NCBI GenBank assembly: GCA_019115485.1
Contig: DXDM01000036.1
Span: 1-64,000 of the forward strand
Direction: 5' to 3'
DNA: 64,000 nt
DNA from: Candidatus Barnesiella excrementavium
GTDB lineage: Bacteria; Bacteroidota; Bacteroidia; Bacteroidales; Barnesiellaceae
This document shows, piece after piece, positions 8,741-17,715 of this stretch (position 1 is its first letter; every line of letters begins with the position of its first letter). Under the pieces are notes generated by a model, which saw only the letters and a program-made list of their open reading frames with translations, was not told where the DNA came from and searched no databases. The translations under genes and the position numbers were made by a program.

Positions 8741-10423
8741 ATGAAAAAGCACATTGTTGGTCTGTTGTGGTCGTTCCTCTTGTTGGGAGGCTGTGCGGCC
8801 TGCACTTCGCAAGAAGAGGTTCTGGTTCTTACCGTTGAGGAGTACACCGAGCGGGTAAAGGCTATGTGGTTGGCACAGATGATGGCGGTACATCAGGGCT
8901 GGGATTTTGAGCATGCTCCCGCGGCGGTATATGATATAGCGGAATATTCACCCCGCCGGTTGAAAACGATTGTGGATAACGGGGCCGCCACCATCGATGA
9001 TGACTGGTATTACGAAATGGTGGCTCTGTGGGGCTTTGAAAAGTATGGCCCCGATATGACCGTCGACCAGTTGGGACAACAATGGCTCGACTATGACATG
9101 GGAACATGGGGGTCGGCATTTTATACCCGCCAGGCATTGTTAAGCGGCAAGAAAGGGTCGGAGGCCGGCCTACCGGTCAATAACAGAATGTGGTTTACGG
9201 TAGGTAATCAAAACCGGAGCGATTTGTATGCCATGCTTACCCCGGGTATGCCCAATCTTACGGCCCGGATATCGAGAGAGCTGGGCCATGTCAATTCGTA
9301 TGCCGAAGGTACCGATGGCGGGGTTTTGATGGGTGTTCTTGAAAGTATGGCCTTTTATGAGAAAGACCCCCGGGAGCTGTTGAAAAAGTCGTTGAAGGTA
9401 TTGGCGCCGCAATCACCGCACCGGCTTTGTGGCGAGGAAATAATACGTATGGCCGAGTCGGGTGCCTCGTGGCAGGAGTGCATGAAGTATGTCGAGGAGC
9501 GTTGGGGAATAGAATACCCGGGCACCAATAGTGCCGTGTGGAATGCCGGATTCGCTATGGTTGCCCTCTATTTTGGGGAGGGCGATGTGATGAAATCGAT
9601 CAACATGGCTTATCAAGCCTCCGATTTCAGCGATGCCGATTGTCAAGCGGCCAACGTGGCTACTATTTTGGCTGCGATGAAAGGCCTGTCGGCTTTACCC
9701 GACCACATGATAGAACCATTTCACGATCGTATAAAAGGAGATCATTTGGGCTTTATGAAATTGTCGGAACCCGTGGACATGTCGATAACCGAACTGGCTC
9801 GGCGTACGGCCCAGGTGGGGTTGCGACTGATGAAGGAGCATGGTGTAAAAATCGAGGATAATAAGATTTATATTCCCATTGAGCGCAAGATAGAAACCCA
9901 GGCTCCCGAGTTGTTCAGCCCCAATGATTTTGTGGAGTATTGGGACCCTCGGTGGACTCTTTCCCGTGCCGGTTATGGCGCTCCCGGTGGGGGGCTGAGA
10001 GGCATACGTGGAGGAACGTTTGTAGACGGCTCGGTGCTGGTCACCTATCCTCGCGACGAGGTGCGGGGGGTGAAGTTGCAACGCACCATACGGCTGGGCC
10101 AGAATCCGGTCATGCGATTGAAGGTAGCAGCCGATCCCGGGCGCAAATGGTTGTTGCTGGTATATGTACAGCACGACAGGGTGTACAGGAAAATAATCGA
10201 TGGCGGGGCTCCGCTTCAATGGGACGAGGCTCCCGAGGATTATCCGCAACCGTTGCATGAGTATGAGGCCTCTAAAAAGGTGCGTAAATACATTGACGTG
10301 GCGATTGATTTGAGTGCATATGCCGGGCAGGAGGTGGTTGTACGAGCCATGCAGAGCATACTGGTGCGCAACGGTTTCCCCGGGAATGCCTACTGGAAAA
10401 GCATAGAGTTTGAGCAAGATTGA
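8741..10423 (+). CDS. ADP-ribosylglycohydrolase-like lipoprotein
   Basis: The 560-residue protein has a lipoprotein signal (LLLGGC, Cys18). Residues of about 30-330 resemble the all-helical ADP-ribosylglycohydrolase (DraG/ARH) fold: an acidic cluster IDDDWYYE (Asp86-88) stands where ARH enzymes have their first metal-binding acids, and SDADCQAANVATILAA (Asp298, Asp300) matches the C-terminal DTDxxA metal site. A beta-rich C-terminal part (about 400-560) could be a carbohydrate-binding or jelly-roll domain. The export signal and the position between glycoside hydrolases argue against removal of ADP-ribose from cytosolic proteins. A glycosidase-like role on glycan fragments at the cell surface is more likely, but that is inference. 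The name follows fold similarity only. Confidence 0.78.
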   Translation: MKKHIVGLLWSFLLLGGCAACTSQEEVLVLTVEEYTERVKAMWLAQMMAVHQGWDFEHAPAAVYDIAEYSPRRLKTIVDNGAATIDDDWYYEMVALWGFEKYGPDMTVDQLGQQWLDYDMGTWGSAFYTRQALLSGKKGSEAGLPVNNRMWFTVGNQNRSDLYAMLTPGMPNLTARISRELGHVNSYAEGTDGGVLMGVLESMAFYEKDPRELLKKSLKVLAPQSPHRLCGEEIIRMAESGASWQECMKYVEERWGIEYPGTNSAVWNAGFAMVALYFGEGDVMKSINMAYQASDFSDADCQAANVATILAAMKGLSALPDHMIEPFHDRIKGDHLGFMKLSEPVDMSITELARRTAQVGLRLMKEHGVKIEDNKIYIPIERKIETQAPELFSPNDFVEYWDPRWTLSRAGYGAPGGGLRGIRGGTFVDGSVLVTYPRDEVRGVKLQRTIRLGQNPVMRLKVAADPGRKWLLLVYVQHDRVYRKIIDGGAPLQWDEAPEDYPQPLHEYEASKKVRKYIDVAIDLSAYAGQEVVVRAMQSILVRNGFPGNAYWKSIEFEQD

Positions 10424-10457
10424 AGGTCTTGGTTTAATGGTAGAAAATGATATTGAT

Positions 10458-11234
10458 ATGATAAAAAGGAGTATTGCTCTGTTTCTCACATGGGTGGGAG
10501 TCGCACTGTCGTCCTGGTCGCAGGAGCGTTTGGTGTGGAGTGACAATTTTGATGGAACCGCTTTGGATACGACGAAGTGGAGTTATAACATTTGGCCCGC
10601 CTTCAAGTCCAACAAGGAGTTGCAGGCCTATACCTCGTCACCTTCAAATGTCTTGGTGAAAGAGGGTTGCTTGCAGATTGTAGCGCGTCGCGAGACTTAT
10701 GGAAATGCCGCGTACACGTCGGGCCGCATTGTAACCAAAGGCAAGGGCGATTGGTTGTATGGGAAAATCGAAGTAAGAGCAAAATTGCCTCAGGGGCGGG
10801 GCGTGTGGCCGGCGATATGGATGTTGCCTACCGATAATCGATATGGAAGGTGGCCTCACAGTGGAGAGATTGATATTATGGAGTTTGTGGGATTTGAACC
10901 GGATACCGTGCATGCAACCATTCACACCGGCGCCTACAACCATGTAAAAAAGACCGACAAGGGGTCGCTGATTAAATTGCCTTATTCCGAAGATGGCTTC
11001 CATGTATATGGGTGTGAATGGAATAAGGATTCCCTCAAATTTTATGTCGATGGCCTGTTGTATCACACGTTTGAAAACGACGGGAAGAAGGACTCTTCGA
11101 CCTGGCCGTTTGACCAGCCTTTCCATATAGTTCTCAATCTGGCCATAGGCGGGAACTGGGGAGGAATGCGAGGGGTAGACGACTCGATATTTCCACAGGT
11201 ATTTTATATCGACTGGGTGAAGGTGTACCAATAA
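10458..11234 (+). CDS. GH16-family endo-beta-glucanase (laminarinase-like)
   Basis: Retaining endo-hydrolase of internal beta-1,3 or beta-1,4 links in beta-glucans or related polymers. Starting at the ATG at 10458 gives a signal peptide (MIKRSIALFLTWVGVALSSWSQ). Upstream in-frame starts at 10410 and 10437 would add a non-hydrophobic leader, and the first overlaps the previous gene. The mature part (about 24-258) is one beta-jelly roll with the GH16 active-site motif GEIDIMEFVG (nucleophile Glu137, Asp139, acid/base Glu142), preceded by VWPAIWMLP and followed by NLAIGGNWGG. The unbroken ExDxME spacing fits the laminarinase/licheninase groups. About 258 residues, a compact single-domain enzyme. 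Exact linkage specificity cannot be read from the sequence. Confidence 0.9.
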   Translation: MIKRSIALFLTWVGVALSSWSQERLVWSDNFDGTALDTTKWSYNIWPAFKSNKELQAYTSSPSNVLVKEGCLQIVARRETYGNAAYTSGRIVTKGKGDWLYGKIEVRAKLPQGRGVWPAIWMLPTDNRYGRWPHSGEIDIMEFVGFEPDTVHATIHTGAYNHVKKTDKGSLIKLPYSEDGFHVYGCEWNKDSLKFYVDGLLYHTFENDGKKDSSTWPFDQPFHIVLNLAIGGNWGGMRGVDDSIFPQVFYIDWVKVYQ

Positions 11235-11395
11235 ACAGGCGGTATATCTTGATGCCCGGGGCGGCTTGGCTTTTAGTTTGAACTGACACTCTTTTCTCGG
11301 TGGTTTTCAAGTTATATTTTGTCGGTAATCAATGCCGTCGAGGGGGGTATGCTTTGTATAAACTGGATATATGGAATATGATAAATCTGAATGAT

Positions 11396-13588
11396 ATGAA
11401 GAAGCTGTTTTTCTCCTGGCTGTTGGGGAGCCTGCTGTTGTCGTGTACCAGTCGCGAGTCTGATGTCGTTTATGAGTGGCACCAGTCCAATACAGGTGGA
11501 GGCGGATATATTATAGGCTTTTTGCAGGCCCCTGTTCGGGATTCCCTTTTTTATGCGCGATGCGATGTGGCCGGGGTGTTTCGCAGTGTGGACGGCGGGA
11601 AGACTTGGCAGGCAACGAACAGTGGAATGACACGCTGGTATCACCATTATGTGCGCAGTATCGCCGTTCATCCGTCGTGTGATTCGGTCTTGTTTCGCTG
11701 TTCGGGAGACATGCGCAACCATACATTGATAGGCAGTATACACAAGTCGGTCGATTGTGGTGAAAGCTGGAAAGAGGTGTGTACCGGAGCAAAATATTTT
11801 GGGAACGGCCCTACCCGTCAGTATGGCGAGGTTATCGCGGCCGATCCGGCTTCGCCCGATATTTGGTTTACGGCCGATTATAGCGGGGCCATATGGCGGA
11901 GTACAGATTGTGGCGAGACGTGGAACCGGATACAGAGCTTCGATGATTGTTTCACTTGTGTGGCCGTCGATACCCTGTCGAATTGCTATTATGCGGCTTC
12001 GGATCAAGGTCGGCTGTATGTATCTTCCGACCGGGGGGAAACCTGGACATGCCGTTTCGATTCCAACGACTGGGGGTTCCGCGACATGGCGATTGCGCAC
12101 AGGAACGGCCTCACGGATTTGTATGTGACGACCTCGAAGGGCGTTTTCCGAAGTGGTGACGGGGGTAAGACGTTTGCCCGTTGCATGAGGGGTCTGCCCG
12201 ACGACTATCCCTACATCGCATTGACGGTCGACCCATCGTGTCCCGATGTCTTGTATTGTGCGCCCGATGCTCGTCCCGGGCATAAGTTATCGCCGATACC
12301 TATCTATCGCACCACCGATGCCGGAGAGACCTGGCACCTCGTTGCGACACACTCCCTGCAAGATATAAACGAGCCTCCCAGCTATTACACCACCATCGAG
12401 AAAGCGGGGTGGGCTATATCGAAAATCAAGGTCGACAAGGGTAACTCGTCGCGGTTGCTGTTCTCTAACTGGTATGGCGTCTGTGAGAGTACGGACGGGG
12501 GTAAAAAATATTCGGCACATCGGTTCAAAGGGTTGGAGACCTGCTGCCTGGAACATGTCCAGTTCAACCGGGGCACGCAATCCACGGTCTGTTTTACTCT
12601 GGCCGATCATCTGCCCATGTTGAGTCATGACAATGGCGAAAGTTACAGGCAGGTATCGGGTCATAAATATTCATCATCGACAGCCATTGCATACTCTTCG
12701 GTCGACAGTGGGTTCATGCTGTATGGCGGATATTACCGGATTGAAGAGGAGGATTCGCCCGAGAAACTTACTACCGCCGGTATTGTGCGCGTGAAAGATG
12801 GTGTGAGCGAAGTGGTGCTCGAAAAGCATGGCGCTTACATACAGGCCATCAAGGAGGACAAACAGGCTGCGGGTACCTATTATGCCTATCTTGATGGACG
12901 ATTGGCTGAGTCGGGCGGGCTTTATCGGACGACCGATTGGGGCGATACCTGGGAGAAAATGAGATTTCCTTTGGACCGTAGGATTGACAGGTTACCCGTC
13001 AATTGGAGATTTATAGACAACGAACTTCTCAATATTGTGGTGGGACAGGTCAAGAATGTGTGCGGTTGCAACAATTTGCTGGAAACAGATGCTTTATCTC
13101 CACACACGCTGTATGTGGGAGAACGAAGTTCGGGTATCTACAAAAGCACAGACGGGGGAGAGTCGTGGAGCGACATATCCCGGTCCCTTCCGTTTTTGAC
13201 CGATACGGCGTCGGTTCTCATGGCTATCAAGCAGGATCCCGAACGGGGGTGGCTATATGCCGGATTTATAAGAGAAGGCCTTTGGCGCAGTAGAGATGGT
13301 GGTGATACCTGGGAGAAACTCTTCCCGCGAGACGGCTCTTTGTGTAACGTGTCGTCGATTGCCCTGGACCGTGACAAACTGGTTATCGGCGGTGAGAACC
13401 TCTATTGGTCCGATGTACCCTCGAACGTGTGGTATAGTCGGGATTGTGGGGAAAGTTTTGTTTCGATTTATGATAAGAGGCAGGGAGCGTTGCGTGTAAA
13501 AGGGGTCGACATCAATCCTGTAACCGGACGGGTCTTTGTCGTGACCAGTGGTAACGGAGCCTATTATATTGATATAAAAGAAGATTAA
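11396..13588 (+). CDS. GH74-like seven-bladed beta-propeller lipoprotein (diverged)
   Basis: The start at 11396 yields the lipoprotein signal MKKLFFSWLLGSLLLSC (Cys17); the frame extends upstream to 11300 but without a plausible signal. The 730 residues carry repeated BNR/Asp-box motifs (SVDGGKTW, STDCGETW, SSDRGETW, STDGGESW, SRDGGDTW), typical of tandem beta-propellers. The start of the mature protein, TGGGGYIIGF then ARCDVAGVFR, aligns with the GH74 entry motif GGGGyvtGi / RTDvGGvyR, so Asp57 takes the place of one GH74 catalytic Asp. A second Asp (Asp404 in TLADHLPML) sits where the other is expected. It is the most diverged of the three GH74-like proteins here, and activity on xyloglucan is not assured. 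It could instead be a sialidase-fold binding protein. Confidence 0.8.
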   Translation: MKKLFFSWLLGSLLLSCTSRESDVVYEWHQSNTGGGGYIIGFLQAPVRDSLFYARCDVAGVFRSVDGGKTWQATNSGMTRWYHHYVRSIAVHPSCDSVLFRCSGDMRNHTLIGSIHKSVDCGESWKEVCTGAKYFGNGPTRQYGEVIAADPASPDIWFTADYSGAIWRSTDCGETWNRIQSFDDCFTCVAVDTLSNCYYAASDQGRLYVSSDRGETWTCRFDSNDWGFRDMAIAHRNGLTDLYVTTSKGVFRSGDGGKTFARCMRGLPDDYPYIALTVDPSCPDVLYCAPDARPGHKLSPIPIYRTTDAGETWHLVATHSLQDINEPPSYYTTIEKAGWAISKIKVDKGNSSRLLFSNWYGVCESTDGGKKYSAHRFKGLETCCLEHVQFNRGTQSTVCFTLADHLPMLSHDNGESYRQVSGHKYSSSTAIAYSSVDSGFMLYGGYYRIEEEDSPEKLTTAGIVRVKDGVSEVVLEKHGAYIQAIKEDKQAAGTYYAYLDGRLAESGGLYRTTDWGDTWEKMRFPLDRRIDRLPVNWRFIDNELLNIVVGQVKNVCGCNNLLETDALSPHTLYVGERSSGIYKSTDGGESWSDISRSLPFLTDTASVLMAIKQDPERGWLYAGFIREGLWRSRDGGDTWEKLFPRDGSLCNVSSIALDRDKLVIGGENLYWSDVPSNVWYSRDCGESFVSIYDKRQGALRVKGVDINPVTGRVFVVTSGNGAYYIDIKED

Positions 13589-13593
13589 GAGAT

Positions 13594-15009
13594 ATGAGAA
13601 TGAAAAGATGGATACGACTAAGTGCGGTCGGAGTTTTATTGGGCATGACGATGACGGTTGGAGCTCAAAACTATCGGTCGGTCGAAGCACGTAAAAATGC
13701 GACAGATTCGGTATGGCGTACCTATACGGCAAAAACTTTGGACCGGCTGCCCGGATTCAAATTCAAGCGGGAGCCCAAGCAGAATGCCTATGGCAGTTGG
13801 TTGGTCAACCGGCAGGAGGCTACGGGCTTTTTCCGGGTACAGCAAATCGATGGGCGCTGGTGGTTTATCGACCCCGACGGTTATCCCTTTATTCATAGAG
13901 GGGTGGTAGCTTTCTCGCCGGGCACGTCGGATAAGCAGCGCGAAGCGTTCGGTCTGAAATATGGGAGTGTAGAGAACTGGATACGACAACAGGGAGACTT
14001 CCTGAAAGAGATGGGTTTTAATGGGGTAGGGGCCTGGTCGGCATGTGACGAGTTGCAACGCTATGAAGCCCCTCTGGTCTACACGGTGATTGTAAGTCCG
14101 ATGAGCCGATATAAGGCAGAGCATGTGAAGAAATATGGAGGTGAATATCTGCATCACGGGTGGCAGATGTACCGGTTTGATTTGCCCATGGTGTTTGACC
14201 CTGAATTTGACCGGTATGTAGAGCAGACGATTGCGCCTATTGCCCGGTATAAGGACGAAAAGTACCTGTTGGGCTATTTTACCGATAACGAGTTGCCTTG
14301 GGTGAACAATGCTTTGGACAGGCATCTGACGCTGTTGGCCAAGGACGAGCCCGGGTATGTGGCCGCCAAGGAGTGGTTGAAAAAACGGAAGAACGGGGAG
14401 TGCGGTATCGAAACAATTACCGACGAAGACCGTAACGCATTCCTGGCCTATATGTTGGAGACCTATTTGCAAAAGGTGGTGACCGCAATTCGCAAGTATG
14501 ACCCCAATCATTTGTATTTGGGCTGCCGGTTCAACCAGGAGCGGGAAGAGTTGCAAAACGAAGCCATGTTTAGAGTTGCCGGTAAATACATGGACGTTAT
14601 CTCCATAAATCATTATCGCAAATGGGATCCGGTGACTTCGATTATGCGGGATTGGGCTGAGTGGTCGGGACGTCCCTTTATCATCACGGAGTGGTACACG
14701 AAGGGAGAGGATACCGCCTTGCCCAATCGTACCGGTGCCGGCTGGAACGTGCACACCCAAAAGGATCGGGGCTATTTTTATCAGAATTTCTGCATTGAGT
14801 TGCTGGGCAATAAAAATTGCGTCGGCTGGCACTGGTTCAAGTACCAGGATAACGACCCGTCCGATATGAGTACCGATATATCCAACCGGGATTCCAACAA
14901 GGGTATTGTAGATAGTTCGTATGAGCCGTATCGAGATTTGTTGCAGCAGATGAAAGAGCTGAATAATAACGTGTGGAACCTTATCTGGTGGTACGACCAT
15001 AAAAAATAA
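13594..15009 (+). CDS. Secreted clan GH-A glycoside hydrolase (agarase/GH50-like)
   Basis: Signal peptide MRMKRWIRLSAVGVLLGMTMTVGAQ. The 471-residue protein has an entry motif GRWWFIDPDGYPFIHRGV (about 87-104), common to GH50-like and 'agarase-like' TIM-barrel enzymes. It keeps both clan GH-A carboxylates: Glu233 in YFTDNELPW as acid/base and Glu366 in FIITEWY as nucleophile. The barrel runs from about 95 to 460, with no extra domain. The gene starts 5 bp after the GH74-like lipoprotein and is followed 18 bp later by an amidohydrolase, so it is part of the same transcription unit. The family is a best guess; substrates in this clan range from agarose to galactans and beta-glucans, and I would not infer agar use from this. 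Confidence 0.78.
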   Translation: MRMKRWIRLSAVGVLLGMTMTVGAQNYRSVEARKNATDSVWRTYTAKTLDRLPGFKFKREPKQNAYGSWLVNRQEATGFFRVQQIDGRWWFIDPDGYPFIHRGVVAFSPGTSDKQREAFGLKYGSVENWIRQQGDFLKEMGFNGVGAWSACDELQRYEAPLVYTVIVSPMSRYKAEHVKKYGGEYLHHGWQMYRFDLPMVFDPEFDRYVEQTIAPIARYKDEKYLLGYFTDNELPWVNNALDRHLTLLAKDEPGYVAAKEWLKKRKNGECGIETITDEDRNAFLAYMLETYLQKVVTAIRKYDPNHLYLGCRFNQEREELQNEAMFRVAGKYMDVISINHYRKWDPVTSIMRDWAEWSGRPFIITEWYTKGEDTALPNRTGAGWNVHTQKDRGYFYQNFCIELLGNKNCVGWHWFKYQDNDPSDMSTDISNRDSNKGIVDSSYEPYRDLLQQMKELNNNVWNLIWWYDHKK

Positions 15010-15027
15010 CTCAGAAAAACAGGGCTT

Positions 15028-16071
15028 ATGAAACAACGTGCAATAGATAGAATCAAGCGGCAATTGAAATTCCTTATCGAGAACAAAGAAACAATTATTG
15101 CCGATACCGATACCCATTTGACCGATTTCTCGACCATGTCGGCTCAAATGCAGAAGAAATATGAGTCTACTTATAATCTGTATCAGGGCCGTCCCATTTC
15201 GGTGGAAGATCTGCTGACCGAGATGAAGATGGCCGGGGTCGACCTCTGCCTGTGTTGGCAGAATCCGGCAACTACCTGGTATAGAGGAGGAAATCTGAAT
15301 TTTGAATATTTGTTGCGGTCGAATCGTTATATCTTCGAGTGCAGTTGCCGGTATCCCGAAAAGATTATACCGTCGGGGTGGACCGATCCCAAGGCACTGG
15401 GTATGGAGGCGGCCAAAGAGATGGTCAGAATCTGTGTAGAGGATTTTGGGTGCCCGGTCGTTAAAATAAATCCGGCACAAAATGCGTTTCAAATAGACAG
15501 CGACCAGGTAATCGAGCTGACTCGCACGATTATCGACTATGGCGTTGTGCCGGCATTCCATTTTGCTGCCGATACCCAATACACTCCCACCGAAGGGCTG
15601 TGTCACTTGGCGGACCTGTTCCCGGACAGTAAGATATTGGCGGTGCATATGGGTGGAGGCGGTGCCTCTTATATGGAGGCCGAGAAGATGTATAACGACA
15701 TTCGAACGTTAGGATTGAAGTACAAGAATTTATATTTTGTAGAGAGTGCCAAACGGGATATTCACATAGAGAGCGATTTCATCACATATACGTTGTCGGG
15801 CGAAGCCGATTACAAACGCATATTCTGTGCCAGTGATGCACCTTATGGCCGCATGACCTGGAATTATGGCGGATATCGATCTATGTTTGCAAGTCTTATA
15901 GACTCGGAACATCATACCGATTCCCGGGTAAGGAATCATGCGGCTCTTTTTGACAAGGCCTTGGCCCAACGTTTTATGGGCGGTAACTTTGCCGATTTTA
16001 TGATAGAGCAATACACCGGAATGCTGCATCGAGAAGTATCCCCCACGCATGAATATGAGCTATTGAAATAA
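15028..16071 (+). CDS. Amidohydrolase-2 family (PF04909-like) cytosolic hydrolase
   Basis: Cytosolic (no signal peptide), 347 residues, with the (beta/alpha)8 amidohydrolase-2 layout. An N-terminal ADTDTHLTDF stands where DxHxH is normally found, followed by VVKINPAQ, AFHFAAD (His on strand 5), VHMGGGG (His on strand 6) and FCASDAPYG (catalytic Asp on strand 8). The first motif is DTHLT, so the second metal-binding His is replaced by Thr; the site is probably mononuclear or altered. Family members include lactonases, decarboxylases and uronate-pathway hydrolases. The gene lies 22 bp before a GntP permease, which suggests that the pair imports and opens a sugar acid or lactone. That role is inference. 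Confidence 0.78.
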   Translation: MKQRAIDRIKRQLKFLIENKETIIADTDTHLTDFSTMSAQMQKKYESTYNLYQGRPISVEDLLTEMKMAGVDLCLCWQNPATTWYRGGNLNFEYLLRSNRYIFECSCRYPEKIIPSGWTDPKALGMEAAKEMVRICVEDFGCPVVKINPAQNAFQIDSDQVIELTRTIIDYGVVPAFHFAADTQYTPTEGLCHLADLFPDSKILAVHMGGGGASYMEAEKMYNDIRTLGLKYKNLYFVESAKRDIHIESDFITYTLSGEADYKRIFCASDAPYGRMTWNYGGYRSMFASLIDSEHHTDSRVRNHAALFDKALAQRFMGGNFADFMIEQYTGMLHREVSPTHEYELLK

Positions 16072-16093
16072 TATTTTTAAGGAGAAAACAGCT

Positions 16094-17416
16094 ATGCCAT
16101 TGGTCATCGTTTTTATAGGGATTTTGTTTTTATTGTTGTTGATGTCGGTATTCAAGCTGAATGCTTTTTTCAGTCTGTTGATAACCGCCTTTTTCGTAGG
16201 CCTCTTGAATTCGATGGGGTTGAACGAAACCATCGACTCCATATTGAATGGCATCGGCGATACGATGGGTAGCCTGGTCTTGCTCCTTACCTTTGGTGCC
16301 ATGTTGGGGAAACTGATAGAAGAGAGCGGTGCCGCTCTGTCGATAACCTATCGGTTAAAGAAAATCTTCGGGGAGAAATACATTCAGTTGGCATTTGTGA
16401 TTACGGGATTTCTGGTGGGAATCCCCATGATCTACAATGCCAGTTTCCTGGTGTTGGTCCCTCTGTTGTATACGTTTGCCACAACGTCGAAAAAATCGTT
16501 GCTCTATTTGGGTATTCCCATGTCGGCCTCGTTGTCGGTGGCACATGCCTATCTGCCGCCACATCCGGCCCCCACGGCAGTCTCCATGATTTATGGAGCC
16601 GATATAAATCTCTCCCTTCTGTATGGCCTTATACCTTGTATCCCGGCTATTGTACTGGCCGGGCCGGTATTGAGCCGGTTTTTCAACAAGTGGTATATTA
16701 CGCCTCCGGCAGGAATGTTCTCGGCAAAGGAGTATGATGAGAAAGATTTGCCGGGCGTAGGAGTGAGCGTGTTTACCATATTGACCCCGGTTGTTTTGAT
16801 GGTCGTAGGAGCCTTGTTCCCGATGTTGACCGGTGAACGGGTTTCGGCAACAGTGCAGGAAGTCGCCGCGTTTCTCAGCAATCCCAACATTGCCCTGTTT
16901 ATTGCCGTGATGGTGGGTATTTATACCTTGGGAATCAGGCGGGGGCGCCGTATGACTGACATTATGAAAACCTTGGAGCGGGCCGCCGAGGGTATCTTTA
17001 TCGTTGTGATTATTATCGCGGCAGGCGGAGCCTTGAAGCAGGTGCTGTTCGACAGTGGAGTGGCCGATTATATCAAAGAGGTTGTACAGGATTTCCATTT
17101 CAATCCCATTATCATGGCCTGGGTTGTAGCAGCCCTGTTGCGTCTGGCCATAGGTTCGGCTACGGTCGCCACTATTACCGCAGCCGGAATTATGCACCCG
17201 GTGGTTGTCGCCTCGGGTGTATCGCCCGAGTTGATGGTGTTGGCTACCGGGTCGGGTAGTCTCATGTTTTCGCACTTTAACGATGTGGGGTTCTGGATGT
17301 TCAAGGAGTATTATAATGTCTCGGTGAAACAGACATTCCAGGTATGGACCGTGATGGAAAGCATCGTGGGGATTGTGGGGCTGATAACGGTCTTGATTAT
17401 CCATGCTATGGCTTGA
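16094..17416 (+). CDS. GntP-family gluconate/sugar-acid:H+ symporter
   Basis: Inner-membrane permease of 440 residues with about 12-14 hydrophobic segments along its length. The GntP family signature is clear: GIPMIYNASFLVLVPL followed by SVAHAYLPPHPAPTAV, and near the C terminus GSATVATITAAGI and SGSLMFSHFNDVGFW. Family members take up gluconate, glycerate and related sugar acids by proton symport. It follows the amidohydrolase by 22 bp and is the last gene before a 299-bp gap, so it closes this transcription unit. The paired hydrolase suggests the substrate is an acidic sugar or lactone released from the polysaccharide. Confidence 0.92.
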   Translation: MPLVIVFIGILFLLLLMSVFKLNAFFSLLITAFFVGLLNSMGLNETIDSILNGIGDTMGSLVLLLTFGAMLGKLIEESGAALSITYRLKKIFGEKYIQLAFVITGFLVGIPMIYNASFLVLVPLLYTFATTSKKSLLYLGIPMSASLSVAHAYLPPHPAPTAVSMIYGADINLSLLYGLIPCIPAIVLAGPVLSRFFNKWYITPPAGMFSAKEYDEKDLPGVGVSVFTILTPVVLMVVGALFPMLTGERVSATVQEVAAFLSNPNIALFIAVMVGIYTLGIRRGRRMTDIMKTLERAAEGIFIVVIIIAAGGALKQVLFDSGVADYIKEVVQDFHFNPIIMAWVVAALLRLAIGSATVATITAAGIMHPVVVASGVSPELMVLATGSGSLMFSHFNDVGFWMFKEYYNVSVKQTFQVWTVMESIVGIVGLITVLIIHAMA

Positions 17417-17715
17417 TTTATAGAGCTATTTAATCGTTGAGATACCAGGGAGATGTCGGGAACGTTCCCGATGATTTTAGGCGTTTTACGTGCTGTCAGT
17501 CCTGCTTTTTAAACGATTGGTTACTATTTTTGAATAGTGGTTAATCTTAATTTGAATAGTATGAAAAGGAAAAACACATACCTTTTCCCTCTCGTTTTAT
17601 CGGATTGGCTTCGGAGCACATTTGTCTGCTGACAAGATGAATGCGTGAATCGAATGTGATGCTATTGTAGAAACACACAAATTATATGATTCCTAAAAAC
17701 TAAAAATTTATTATT
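17417..17715 (+). other. Intergenic gap with a 16-bp perfect palindrome
   Basis: No coding frame is convincing in these 299 bp. The region holds a perfect 16-bp palindrome TCGGGAACGTTCCCGA at 17456-17471 with an AACGTT centre. It has no loop, so it is more like a repressor-type operator than a terminator. A small stem-loop (ACTATT/AATAGT) lies near 17525-17540, and CACATTTG at 17617-17624 is one mismatch from the Bacteroides -7 box. The last 30 bp before the next ATG are very AT-rich. I read this as a boundary between two transcription units, with the promoter of the downstream gene inside it. Confidence 0.4.

Noticed and set aside
11396-13588. Sialidase call based on the Asp-box (BNR) repeats
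   Set aside because: Asp boxes are also typical of GH74; the GGGGyxxG and R-x-D-V entry motifs fit GH74, and the sialidase Arg triad with the FRIP motif is not visible.
13636-15648. Long minus-strand open frame of 670 codons
   Set aside because: It lies opposite the clan GH-A enzyme and the amidohydrolase, both with clear motifs. Its translation is low-complexity His/Leu/Arg-rich and matches no family; it is a shadow of GC-biased codons.
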